Of a stretch of DNA of 5,911 bases, positions 1 through 5,627 are shown piece by piece (position 1 is the first letter of the stretch; each line of letters starts with the position of its first letter). The stretch lies in assembly GCA_030837425.1 (NCBI GenBank), contig JAUPLJ010000034.1:1-5911 (forward strand). Reading direction: 5' to 3'. The notes beneath the pieces were generated by a model. The model saw only the letters and a program-made list of their open reading frames with translations, ran no database searches and was not told where the DNA came from. A program made the translations under genes and the position numbers. Origin of the DNA: Patescibacteria group bacterium (GTDB taxonomy: Bacteria > Patescibacteriota > Minisyncoccia > Phycocordibacterales > UBA5272).

Positions 1-665
1 AAATTAATATTTTCTGCATAAATATCTGCTTCACTATTTTTAATTGAATAAGATTTTAATTTTGCGTCTCTTTTTCCATTTAATACATCACTCTTTAATT
101 CTTCTGCTATTTTTACACAATCTTTATCATCTAGATTATAAATAAAAGTTCCTCCTGGCTTTATCGCATCTACAAGATATTTCTTTTCTCTGACCAGTCT
201 TTCTCTATCGCCCCCAAAAAACTCAATATGTACTGGGATTTCTGCAAAACCAGTCAGGATAGCAATATCAGGCTTAATATAAGTACATATTGATTTAATA
301 TCTCCTGGAGCATCTGCTCCTATTTCTAATACTAAATATTTAAAGTGAGCTTTTTCTAAAATTTTAGCAAAGCCGTCGATTATAATCTTAAGCCATAAAA
401 AAATATTGTTCCAACCGCTTTCTTCTTCAAGAATTGTAAGGGGAATACCGAATTCACTATTCATGCTCTTTTTACTAGATAATACTAGAGTATGACCATC
501 TTCCCCTTTCAAATTATGTTTTAAAGCGTTGTATATAAAATCTTTAGTTGAAGTTTTTCCAAGATTTCCAGTCACTCCAACAATTATTGGATTGTTTTTT
601 TTGAGAATAATTATGGCTTGCCAAGTTATAATTGTTAGAACTATTTTTTTAAAATAATTTTTCAT
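1..665 (-). CDS. murF: MurF-like Mur ligase, 5' part (runs off left edge)
   Basis: This is the N-terminal 221 residues of a Mur ligase, most like UDP-MurNAc-tripeptide:D-Ala-D-Ala ligase, the cytoplasmic ATP-dependent enzyme that completes the peptidoglycan stem peptide. Visible motifs are an ATP-binding P-loop GVTGNLGKTSTK (residues 30-41), the MurF-type stretch MNSEFGIPLTIL (68-79), EIGADAPGDI (114-123), the ILTGFAEIPVHIEFFG segment (136-151) and REKKYL (159-164), where the family has its carbamylated lysine. The P-loop normally lies beyond residue 100 in MurF. Here it starts at residue 30 after a short hydrophobic stretch (8-21), so the N-terminal substrate-binding domain is absent. The start at 665 is firm because an in-frame TAA lies three codons upstream. 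The secA stop is 16 nt upstream, so co-transcription is likely, but a TATAAT in that gap could also drive the gene alone. No Shine-Dalgarno site is visible. Another Mur-type ligase is possible, since the C-terminal domain is outside the window. Confidence 0.8.
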   Translation of the reverse strand, partial: MKNYFKKIVLTIITWQAIIILKKNNPIIVGVTGNLGKTSTKDFIYNALKHNLKGEDGHTLVLSSKKSMNSEFGIPLTILEEESGWNNIFLWLKIIIDGFAKILEKAHFKYLVLEIGADAPGDIKSICTYIKPDIAILTGFAEIPVHIEFFGGDRERLVREKKYLVDAIKPGGTFIYNLDDKDCVKIAEELKSDVLNGKRDAKLKSYSIKNSEADIYAENIN

Positions 666-675
666 ACCAATTTAC

Positions 676-681
676 ATTATA
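676..681 (-). promoter_or_regulatory. Possible -10 box for the MurF-like gene
   Basis: A perfect TATAAT on the minus strand directly follows the secA stop codon and ends 10 nt before the MurF-like ATG at 665. With the usual 6-nt distance to the transcription start, the leader would be about 4 nt. No -35 box and no TGn extension are visible. In DNA this AT-rich a single TATAAT could be chance; the weight comes from the same arrangement at three other genes here. Confidence 0.35.
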
Positions 682-3306
682 CTACTTTCTTAGGTACTCA
701 TATTCTTTACAGTCACACTTTTTTACTTTCTTTCCACTTCCACAAGGGCATGGATCATTGCGTCCAATCTTTTTATCCTCTACACCGCTCTCTCCTTCTT
801 TATTTTCTAAAGCAATATGAGTTTGATTTTTCATTTGAGAGTCTCTCATGATTTTTTGTGCTTCTATATTTGCTACTACATTATCAACATGAAGAATAAA
901 ATTATAAAAATCTTCTTTCATTTTGTCTTGCATTGCGCGATATGTTAGTAGTGCTTCTTTTTTATATTCTACTAGTGGATCTCTTTGTCCATAGGCTCTA
1001 AGATTTACTGATTGGCGGATATAATCCATATGCTCAAGATGAGCCATGAAATATTGATCAATTATTTGTAAATAAATATTTCTTAGCACTTCTTGTAAAG
1101 TCTCAACTGAATATTTTTCTTCTTTTTCTTTTATAAATTCACGAAGCTCTGGCTTCACAACATACAACTCTTCTAATATATTTTGTAATTCTTTTTCGTC
1201 GCTCAATAAAATCTTTCTTCTTCTCTCGTAAATACCTTGGCGTTGGTGATTTAAAACATCATCGTATTGCAGAGTGTGCTTTCTTGAATCAAAATGAAAT
1301 CCTTCGATTTTTTCTTGAGCGCTCTCGAGCATATTTGAGACCATTTTTGAAGTGATTGGCATATCCTCTGGAAGACCAAATCTATTCATCATATTTTTCA
1401 CTCCAGATCCACCGAAAACTCTCATTAGATCATCTTCAAGCGAAACAAAAAACTGAGTTGCTCCGTTGTCTCCTTGTCTTCCAGAGCGACCTCTTAGCTG
1501 ATTGTCTATTCTTCTTGCTTCATGACGCTCGGTACCGATTACAAATAATCCACCAAGATTATTTACTTCTTCTTTTTCTGCATCTGTTGTATTTGGACCA
1601 CCAAGCTTAATATCCACTCCACGACCTGCTAGATTTGTCGCGATTGTGACAGCGTGCTTTTTACCAGCGCCGGCAATAATTTCTCCTTCTCTTTCATGAT
1701 TTTTCGCATTCAAAATATTGTGAGGGACATTTTCTCTTTCAAGATATTTAGATATCATTTCATTTTTCTCAATTGATATAGTACCAATCAAAACTGGCTG
1801 ACCTTTTTCAAATAAAGCTTTTACTTCTTTTGTAAGAGCTTTTAATTTTCCTTTTTCTGTTTGAAAAATTAAATCCGACTTATCATCACGAACAATTTTT
1901 CTATGTGTAGGAATCATTGATACAGGAAGAGAATAAACTTTAAAAAACTCTTCCTCTGAGGTTTTTGCTGTACCACTCATCCCGGATAGCTTCATATAAA
2001 ATCTAAAATAATTTTGATATGTGATAGAAGCTATAGTCTTTGACTCTTTTTGTATTTGGACATTCTCTTTTGCTTCGATAGCTTGGTGAAGACCGTCGCT
2101 CCATCTTCTACCTGGCTGCATTCTTCCTGTGAATTCATCGACTATCATTATTTCTTTTGTATGCATTCCATTTTCTTTCACAACATCTTTTATTACATAC
2201 TGTTTTTCTTTTATGAATAAAGCTTTTGCTTTTACTGCTGTCTCGAGATGATGAACTAATTTTACATTATCAGCTGAATAAAGATTTTTCAAATTAAATT
2301 CTTTCTCTGTTTTCTCCATAGCTGATGTAGTCAAAGAAATAGCACGTTGCTTTTCATCTTTTTCAAAGTCTTCTCCTTCTACTAGCTTGTCTGCGAAGCG
2401 AGCAAATTTTTTATAAAGATCATCTGAATCTTGAGCTTCTGAAGAAATAATAAGAGGAGTACGAGATTCATCTATTAAAATTGAATCTACTTCGTCTACA
2501 ATTGCAAAATTATGCCCACGTTGAACTAGTTGCCCTTTTTCATAAACAAGATTATCTCTCAAATAGTCAAAACCAAATTCGTTGTTTGTCCCATAGGTGA
2601 TGTCAGCAAGATACGCTTCACGCCTTGTGATTCTTTTTAAATATTCATTTTCAATTTTAAAGCTTCCTTCTATTTTTATTTGCTCGTCATCAAGCTTTTC
2701 TTTTTCTTCGTCTACTTTAGCTATTGCCTCTCTATCGAATAAATAAGAAACTTCATGATTTAAAATCCCCACAGTTAATCCAAGTGCATCATAAATCCTC
2801 CCCATCCAGACAGCGTCTCTTTTTGAAAGATAATCGTTCACTGTCACCACATGCACTCCCTTTCCTGAAAGAGCATTGAGGTAGGCTGGCAGAGTTGCGA
2901 CCAGAGTCTTTCCTTCTCCTGTTCTCATTTCTGCGATATATCCTCTGTGCATCATTATTCCTCCTATCACTTGCACTTTATAATGCATCATTCCGAGAGT
3001 TCTTCTTGAAGCTTCTCTTGCAAGAGCAAAGGCCTCTACTAGACTGTTTTCTAAAATACTTTCAACGATTCTTTTATCTTCTTTTTTAAATTCTGCTTCA
3101 TCAAGATCTTTTGCTGTCAATATTCCTTCTTCTATTTTTATCTGATCTCTAATTTTATTTTTTAAAGCAAGGCTTTTATCTTTTAATTCTGTATCAGATA
3201 ATTTTTTAAGATCTTCTTCTAAAGCAAAAACTTCCTCCACAATTGGTGAAAGTTTGTTAATAAGCTTTTCATCTTCAGACTTAAATATTTTACTTATAAA
3301 TGACAT
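682..3306 (-). CDS. secA: Preprotein translocase ATPase SecA
   Basis: SecA is the ATPase motor that pushes unfolded preproteins through the SecYEG channel at the inner face of the cytoplasmic membrane. The 874 residues are near the family's usual length. Motifs in order: Walker A MRTGEGKT (127-134), TVNDYLSKRD (155-164), DITYGTNNEFGFDYLRDN (235-252), Walker B DEVD (271-274), PTHR (466-469), ATNLAGRGVDIKLGG (556-570), QLRGRSGRQGD (603-613), the helical-scaffold segment HLEHMDYIRQ (756-765), and a C-terminal zinc-binding tail (849-866). Between LTVG (180) and REAY (229) there are 48 residues where Bacillus subtilis SecA has about 11, giving a charged insertion of about 37 residues in NBD1. The zinc tail reads CxCx8CxC rather than the usual CxCx8C(H/C). 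The start MSFISKIF is typical. Upstream there is only a weak AAAGAGA-type ribosome site. The frame is intact, with stop TAG. The MurF-like ligase follows after 16 nt. Confidence 0.98.
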   Translation of the reverse strand: MSFISKIFKSEDEKLINKLSPIVEEVFALEEDLKKLSDTELKDKSLALKNKIRDQIKIEEGILTAKDLDEAEFKKEDKRIVESILENSLVEAFALAREASRRTLGMMHYKVQVIGGIMMHRGYIAEMRTGEGKTLVATLPAYLNALSGKGVHVVTVNDYLSKRDAVWMGRIYDALGLTVGILNHEVSYLFDREAIAKVDEEKEKLDDEQIKIEGSFKIENEYLKRITRREAYLADITYGTNNEFGFDYLRDNLVYEKGQLVQRGHNFAIVDEVDSILIDESRTPLIISSEAQDSDDLYKKFARFADKLVEGEDFEKDEKQRAISLTTSAMEKTEKEFNLKNLYSADNVKLVHHLETAVKAKALFIKEKQYVIKDVVKENGMHTKEIMIVDEFTGRMQPGRRWSDGLHQAIEAKENVQIQKESKTIASITYQNYFRFYMKLSGMSGTAKTSEEEFFKVYSLPVSMIPTHRKIVRDDKSDLIFQTEKGKLKALTKEVKALFEKGQPVLIGTISIEKNEMISKYLERENVPHNILNAKNHEREGEIIAGAGKKHAVTIATNLAGRGVDIKLGGPNTTDAEKEEVNNLGGLFVIGTERHEARRIDNQLRGRSGRQGDNGATQFFVSLEDDLMRVFGGSGVKNMMNRFGLPEDMPITSKMVSNMLESAQEKIEGFHFDSRKHTLQYDDVLNHQRQGIYERRRKILLSDEKELQNILEELYVVKPELREFIKEKEEKYSVETLQEVLRNIYLQIIDQYFMAHLEHMDYIRQSVNLRAYGQRDPLVEYKKEALLTYRAMQDKMKEDFYNFILHVDNVVANIEAQKIMRDSQMKNQTHIALENKEGESGVEDKKIGRNDPCPCGSGKKVKKCDCKEYEYLRK

Positions 3307-3361
3307 ATTCTCTTTAATACTATTAATCTATTACTAGGGAAACCCAGAAATCCTTTATTTT

Positions 3362-3390
3362 AGAAGACAAAAAGCTTCTTATTAAGAAAG
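3362..3390 (-). repeat. Overlapping alternative hairpins in secA leader
   Basis: On the minus strand between the putative secA promoter and its start codon, the segment TAAGAAG can pair with either of two neighbours. Upstream it pairs with TTTCTTA (six pairs plus a U-G pair, 1-nt centre). Downstream its AGAAG pairs with CTTCT across an 8-nt loop. The two pairings are mutually exclusive, as in attenuator-like leaders, but both are AT-rich and weak. This may be compositional. Confidence 0.25.
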
Positions 3391-3405
3391 ATTAATTACA
3401 GACCT

Positions 3406-3414
3406 ATTCTACCA
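3406..3414 (-). promoter_or_regulatory. Putative extended -10 promoter of secA
   Basis: The minus strand reads TGGTAGAAT, a TGn extension followed by a hexamer with one mismatch to TATAAT. It lies about 100 nt upstream of the secA ATG, predicting a leader of about 93 nt. There is no recognisable -35 box, which extended -10 promoters tolerate. It abuts the inverted repeat behind the SDR gene, so secA probably has its own promoter rather than depending on the SDR gene. Confidence 0.45.
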
Positions 3415-3433
3415 TAAAAACTAGAGTTTTTAT
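3414..3433 (-). terminator. AT-rich inverted repeat after SDR gene, possible weak terminator
   Basis: A perfect 9-bp inverted repeat ATAAAAACT / AGTTTTTAT with a 2-nt centre lies 7 nt beyond the SDR stop codon. On the minus strand the T-run sits inside the 3' arm. The stem contains only two G-C pairs, so it would be a poor intrinsic terminator. Position supports the role; base content does not. It directly adjoins the putative secA -10 box. Confidence 0.35.
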
Positions 3434-3440
3434 AGTCTTC

Positions 3441-4142
3441 TTAATATTCCCCTAAATTCTTTATTCCTAGCTCTGGGATATTTAATTTTTCACTACTTTC
3501 TACAATAAACTCTATCGCCCGAGCCGCTTCTCCAACTTCAATATAATTTTTCATATTTTTATTATCCCCCGCTTTTGCAAAAAAATGTGTATTCATCTTA
3601 TCTGGATAAAATCCTGAGACCGCGATGCCGTATGGTGCTAATTCTATTGCTAGAGAGTCTGTGAATCCCTTCAGCGCATATTTACTTGCGTGATAGACAC
3701 TTCTCTCCGCTTTAGGATAAAGCCCTGCTTGAGAGACCACATTCACAATTCTTCCTCTTTTTACTTTTTTCATATGTGGAAGAACTTTTTGAGCCAGATT
3801 AATAGCGCCAAGTACATTAACATCAAAAACTTTTTTAATTCTTTCATATTGATTATCTTCGAGCTTGCCTTCGATCCAAATCCCTGCGTTATTTACAAGA
3901 GTGTCTATTCTTCCGTATTTTTTAATTACATTTTTTATTGCTTTTTCTACTTCATTTTCTTTTGTTACATCAGCAACTACAAAATCGATATCAAAATATC
4001 TTTTTATTTCTTGGCATTTTTCTTTTTCAGGAGAAAGAATGATGACGGTATTGGCTTTATTTAAAACTTTTGCTGTGGCAAGGCCGAGTCCATCGCTTCC
4101 ACCAGAGATTAAAATAATTTTTTCAAGAATTTTTGAGACCAT
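3441..4142 (-). CDS. Short-chain dehydrogenase/reductase (classical SDR)
   Basis: A 233-residue NAD(P)-dependent oxidoreductase of the classical SDR family, with a cytoplasmic Rossmann fold. Visible motifs are the cofactor-binding SGGSDGLG (13-20, the TGxxxGxG position), ADVT (57-60), NNAG (84-87), and a complete catalytic tetrad: N109 in DVNV, S137 in NVVSQAG, and Y150/K154 in YHASK. FYPDKMNT (178-185) occupies the place of the family's PG motif. Nothing identifies the substrate. The residue after strand beta-2 (ILSPEK) does not clearly predict NAD or NADP. The protein lacks a signal peptide or membrane segment. The gene appears to be monocistronic, with its own extended -10 promoter 12 nt before the ATG, no Shine-Dalgarno site, and a weak hairpin behind the stop. 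It diverges from tRNA-Val. Family assignment is very secure; specific function is unknown. Confidence 0.95.
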   Translation of the reverse strand: MVSKILEKIILISGGSDGLGLATAKVLNKANTVIILSPEKEKCQEIKRYFDIDFVVADVTKENEVEKAIKNVIKKYGRIDTLVNNAGIWIEGKLEDNQYERIKKVFDVNVLGAINLAQKVLPHMKKVKRGRIVNVVSQAGLYPKAERSVYHASKYALKGFTDSLAIELAPYGIAVSGFYPDKMNTHFFAKAGDNKNMKNYIEVGEAARAIEFIVESSEKLNIPELGIKNLGEY

Positions 4143-4154
4143 AATTATAAATAA

Positions 4155-4163
4155 ATTATAGCA
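4155..4163 (-). promoter_or_regulatory. Extended -10 promoter of the SDR gene
   Basis: The minus strand carries TGCTATAAT, a perfect extended -10. It ends 12 nt before the SDR ATG at 4142, predicting a leader of about 6 nt with no room for a normal Shine-Dalgarno site. No -35 match is visible at the expected distance. It forms one arm of a near-perfect inverted repeat with the tRNA promoter. Confidence 0.6.
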
Positions 4164-4182
4164 TGTAAATTTTTTACCATTA

Positions 4183-4191
4183 TGATATAAT
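4183..4191 (+). promoter_or_regulatory. Extended -10 promoter of tRNA-Val
   Basis: TGATATAAT is a perfect extended -10 on the plus strand, ending 12 nt before the first tRNA base at 4204. This predicts a 5' leader of about 6 nt on the precursor, to be removed by RNase P. No good -35 hexamer is seen at 16-18 bp upstream, and the region where it should lie overlaps the divergent SDR promoter. Confidence 0.65.
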
Positions 4192-4203
4192 TCACTTTAA
4201 TAA

Positions 4204-4276
4204 GGACGATTAGCTCAGTTGGTAGAGCGCTACATTGACGTTGTAGATGTCAGAGGTTCGAATCCTCTATCGTCCA
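4204..4276 (+). tRNA. tRNA-Val (anticodon GAC)
   Basis: A complete 73-nt cloverleaf: acceptor GGACGAT/ATCGTCC (7 bp), D stem GCTC/GAGC with loop AGTTGGTA, anticodon stem CTACA/TGTAG with loop TTGACGT, five-base variable loop ATGTC, and T stem AGAGG/CCTCT with loop TTCGAAT. Anticodon GAC reads the valine codons GUC and GUU. A35, C36 and discriminator A73 match known valine identity elements. All stems are fully Watson-Crick. The 3' CCA is not encoded (A73 is followed by CAA), so a CCA-adding enzyme must complete the end. Position 37 is G. The gene has its own extended -10 promoter and no clear terminator, and it converges with rlmH, whose stop codon is 7 bases away. Confidence 0.97.
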
Positions 4277-4283
4277 CAAAAAA

Positions 4284-4760
4284 TTATTCGTGATGATATT
4301 TTCCTCCATTTAAAATAGAAATACATCTATATATTTGCTCTACTAATATTAGTCGCACAAGTTGATGAGGAAATACTAGCTTTGATAAAGAGAGAGTCAG
4401 ATTAGCATTATCAAAAACTTTTTCTTCTACTCCAAATGCTCCACCGATTATAAAAATGATTTTATCTATCCCATTATTCATTTTCTCTTCGAAAAGCTTC
4501 GCTAAATCTAACGTCGATTTTTCTTTCCCCTTTTCATCAAGCAAAATCACAAAAGTATTAGAAGAAATCTCTTTTTTTAGAAATTCTAAAATCTTTTCGC
4601 TTTCTTTTTTCTTTTGGACATTTTTATCTTTGTCGTCCTCGCTTTTTAAGATAGACCAAGAAAGATCAAAATCATTTTTGATTCTCTTTTCAAAATCTAA
4701 GATCAATTCTTCGATATTTTTCTCATGCTTTTTACCAACTGTGATAATTTGAAATTTCAT
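4284..4760 (-). CDS. rlmH: 23S rRNA pseudouridine-1915 N3-methyltransferase RlmH
   Basis: RlmH is a SPOUT-class methyltransferase that uses S-adenosylmethionine to methylate N3 of pseudouridine 1915 in helix 69 of 23S rRNA, acting on assembled ribosomes. The 158 residues match the family's length of about 155-160. Diagnostic motifs are LDEKGK (74-79), the knotted SAM-binding loop IGGAFG (105-110), LSLSKLVFPHQLVR (123-136), EQIYR (141-145) and the C-terminal YHHE (155-158). The middle section (about 40-62) is highly charged and variable, as is usual. The start at 4760 gives the canonical MKFQIITVGK N-terminus. An extended -10 lies 10 nt upstream and there is no Shine-Dalgarno site. The gene converges on tRNA-Val with 7 nt between them and no terminator in the gap, so read-through would make antisense tRNA sequence. 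Confidence 0.97.
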   Translation of the reverse strand: MKFQIITVGKKHEKNIEELILDFEKRIKNDFDLSWSILKSEDDKDKNVQKKKESEKILEFLKKEISSNTFVILLDEKGKEKSTLDLAKLFEEKMNNGIDKIIFIIGGAFGVEEKVFDNANLTLSLSKLVFPHQLVRLILVEQIYRCISILNGGKYHHE

Positions 4761-4770
4761 AATTAAATCT

Positions 4771-4779
4771 ATTCTAACA
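4771..4779 (-). promoter_or_regulatory. Putative extended -10 promoter of rlmH
   Basis: The minus strand reads TGTTAGAAT, a TGn element plus a hexamer with one mismatch to TATAAT, ending 10 nt before the rlmH ATG. The predicted leader is about 4 nt. It lies just after the T-rich tail of the upstream gene's terminator, as expected for an independent transcription unit. Confidence 0.55.
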
Positions 4780-4786
4780 TTATTTC

Positions 4787-4816
4787 AAAATAAAATAACC
4801 CATGATTTCTCATGGG
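4787..4816 (-). terminator. Rho-independent terminator of the lysozyme-like gene
   Basis: A perfect 7-bp stem CCCATGA/TCATGGG closes a 4-nt loop. On the minus strand the loop reads GAAA, a stable GNRA tetraloop, and the stem is followed by TTATTTTATTTT. This lies about 25 nt past the stop codon of the lysozyme-like gene and before the rlmH promoter. The GNRA loop and T-tail on the minus strand support that direction. The plus strand also has T's downstream, but no plus-strand gene ends here. Confidence 0.8.
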
Positions 4817-4841
4817 CTTTTAATTGTTTTTTGTTTCTGTT

Positions 4842-5441
4842 TTATAGTATTTCTATTTTTTGTATTATCTCTACCTTAAAACTATCGACATAATTTGCAG
4901 TGTCGATTTTTTCTATATTTTGCTTTTTGATATATCTCATAAACTTTAAAGTCTCTGAGACATATTTGTCTTCGACACAATTATAGGTTGAAAGTTTTTT
5001 CTCTAAAGTTTTATCTTTATAATACTCTCCATTGGCTAATTTGTCAGCTACATACTCTATAGCCTCATCGAAGCTCAAAAATCTTTTTTTACCATATCCG
5101 AACGGATTAAAAGGTTTAAATAAACTTTTACCTCCGGTTGATTCTTTAATGGACATTGCTGGCAATAGAAAAGGATCAAGATTATACTTTTTAGAGACTT
5201 CAACAAACTTAGCAGCTTTTTCAAAAAGAGGCATGTTTTTCTTTTTAAAATAAGCTTCAATTTTGAGCTCATTTTCCTTATCCTCAATAAAATCGAATAA
5301 AGCAGCTGAATCAACTACAAATACTTTTTTTGTAAAACTATTATCAGCTATTAGCTTTTGCACATTCTGTGAAAAACCAATAATTACTAAAAATAGTAAT
5401 GCAATAACAACAAAAACAACAAAGAACATTTTTTTAAACAT
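4842..5441 (-). CDS. Membrane-anchored lysozyme-like/glucosaminidase-like protein
   Basis: A 199-residue protein with an N-terminal signal anchor (hydrophobic residues about 6-23 after lysines 3-4) and a probably extracytoplasmic domain of the lysozyme-like superfamily. The core at about 72-170 resembles GH73-type and lytic-transglycosylase folds: KYNLDPFLLPAMSIKEST (85-102) carries the likely catalytic Glu100, followed by GGKS (103-106), NPFGYG (112-117), FLSFDEAIEYVADKL (121-135) and a C-terminal YNC...YV...MRYI section. The expected role is cutting peptidoglycan glycan strands for growth or division; the exact bond cut cannot be told from sequence. A Met at residue 5 is an alternative start, but the first ATG at 5441 gives a better positively charged N-terminus. 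No Shine-Dalgarno site is visible. The leader has a hairpin and T-tract (5458-5504), and a strong terminator follows the gene. It diverges from tsaD. Confidence 0.75.
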   Translation of the reverse strand: MFKKMFFVVFVVIALLFLVIIGFSQNVQKLIADNSFTKKVFVVDSAALFDFIEDKENELKIEAYFKKKNMPLFEKAAKFVEVSKKYNLDPFLLPAMSIKESTGGKSLFKPFNPFGYGKKRFLSFDEAIEYVADKLANGEYYKDKTLEKKLSTYNCVEDKYVSETLKFMRYIKKQNIEKIDTANYVDSFKVEIIQKIEIL

Positions 5442-5457
5442 AATTAAAAATTTCGTG

Positions 5458-5504
5458 AAAAATAAAAATGGCTTCCAAAATTTTTATATTTATGGAATCC
5501 ATTT
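5458..5504 (-). promoter_or_regulatory. Terminator-like hairpin upstream of the lysozyme-like gene
   Basis: Bases 5466-5477 (AAATGGCTTCCA) and 5493-5504 (TGGAATCCATTT) pair at 11 of 12 positions around a 15-nt AT loop. On the minus strand the 3' arm runs into TTTTTATTTTT, giving the layout of an intrinsic terminator. It ends 16 nt before the start codon at 5441, with no minus-strand gene upstream to terminate. It could therefore be an attenuator in the leader, or the end of a small RNA starting near 5543. The structure is directly seen; the function is inferred. Confidence 0.5.
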
Positions 5505-5549
5505 AGAGATACCATATTTTTTATAACATAAATACCAAACAAAAAGCAA

Positions 5550-5555
5550 ATTATA
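5550..5555 (-). promoter_or_regulatory. Possible -10 box of the lysozyme-like gene
   Basis: A perfect TATAAT on the minus strand, about 108 nt before the start codon at 5441. There is no TGn extension, and the hexamer at 17 bp (TTATTT) is a poor -35. If used, the leader would be about 100 nt and include the terminator-like hairpin. The TGTTAA/TTAACA palindrome would then lie between its -35 and -10 positions. Confidence 0.35.
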
Positions 5556-5556
5556 A

Positions 5557-5583
5557 TGTTAATTTTCTTAACAAATAATTAAC
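5557..5583. promoter_or_regulatory. TGTTAA/TTAACA palindrome plus third half-site, operator-like
   Basis: A perfect 6-bp inverted repeat TGTTAA-N5-TTAACA spans 5557-5573. A further TTAAC lies at 5579-5583. The three TTAAC half-sites (one inverted) start 10 and 11 bp apart, about one helical turn each. They lie between the divergent promoters of tsaD and the lysozyme-like gene. This suits a regulator binding one face of the DNA, but AT-rich sequence makes chance repeats common. Confidence 0.3.
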
Positions 5584-5606
5584 TTTTTTCTTTTTGTGTT
5601 TTAAGC

Positions 5607-5612
5607 TATAAT
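5607..5612 (+). promoter_or_regulatory. Putative -10 box of tsaD
   Basis: A perfect TATAAT ends 15 nt before the tsaD ATG, predicting a leader of about 9 nt. There is no TGn element and the -35 zone is only a T-run (5584-5589). The stretch between the box and the ATG (CTACCTTATAAAAAT) has no purine-rich ribosome site. Confidence 0.45.
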
Positions 5613-5627
5613 CTACCTTATAAAAAT

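Larger units (their letters stand above)
4154..4192. repeat. Inverted repeat formed by back-to-back promoters
   Basis: Bases 4154-4164 and 4182-4192 are reverse complements at 10 of 11 positions (ATGCTATAATT against ATGATATAATT), separated by 17 bp. Each arm is the extended -10 of one divergent promoter (SDR to the left, tRNA-Val to the right). The expected -35 zone of each promoter falls on the other promoter's TGn element. Confidence 0.7.

Noticed and set aside
1356..1610. Open frame on the plus strand inside secA, and a similar one at 2895-3089
   Set aside because: They are antisense to highly conserved secA codons, have low-complexity Leu/Phe-rich translations, and show no start context. 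They are shadows of the real gene.
3333..3350. Small hairpin CTGGGTTTCCCTAG in the secA leader on the minus strand
   Set aside because: It has only five pairs including a G-U wobble, no T-tract and no known motif. It is too short to claim a function.
3690..4161. Overlapping plus-strand open frames inside the SDR gene
   Set aside because: Their Phe/Ile/Ser-rich translations come from reading AT-rich coding DNA backwards. The minus strand has the intact SDR tetrad.
5075..5314. Second minus-strand frame of 79 codons inside the lysozyme-like gene
   Set aside because: It is Leu/Lys-rich out-of-frame translation of a gene with a recognisable domain and signal anchor. No frameshift is needed to explain the real gene.
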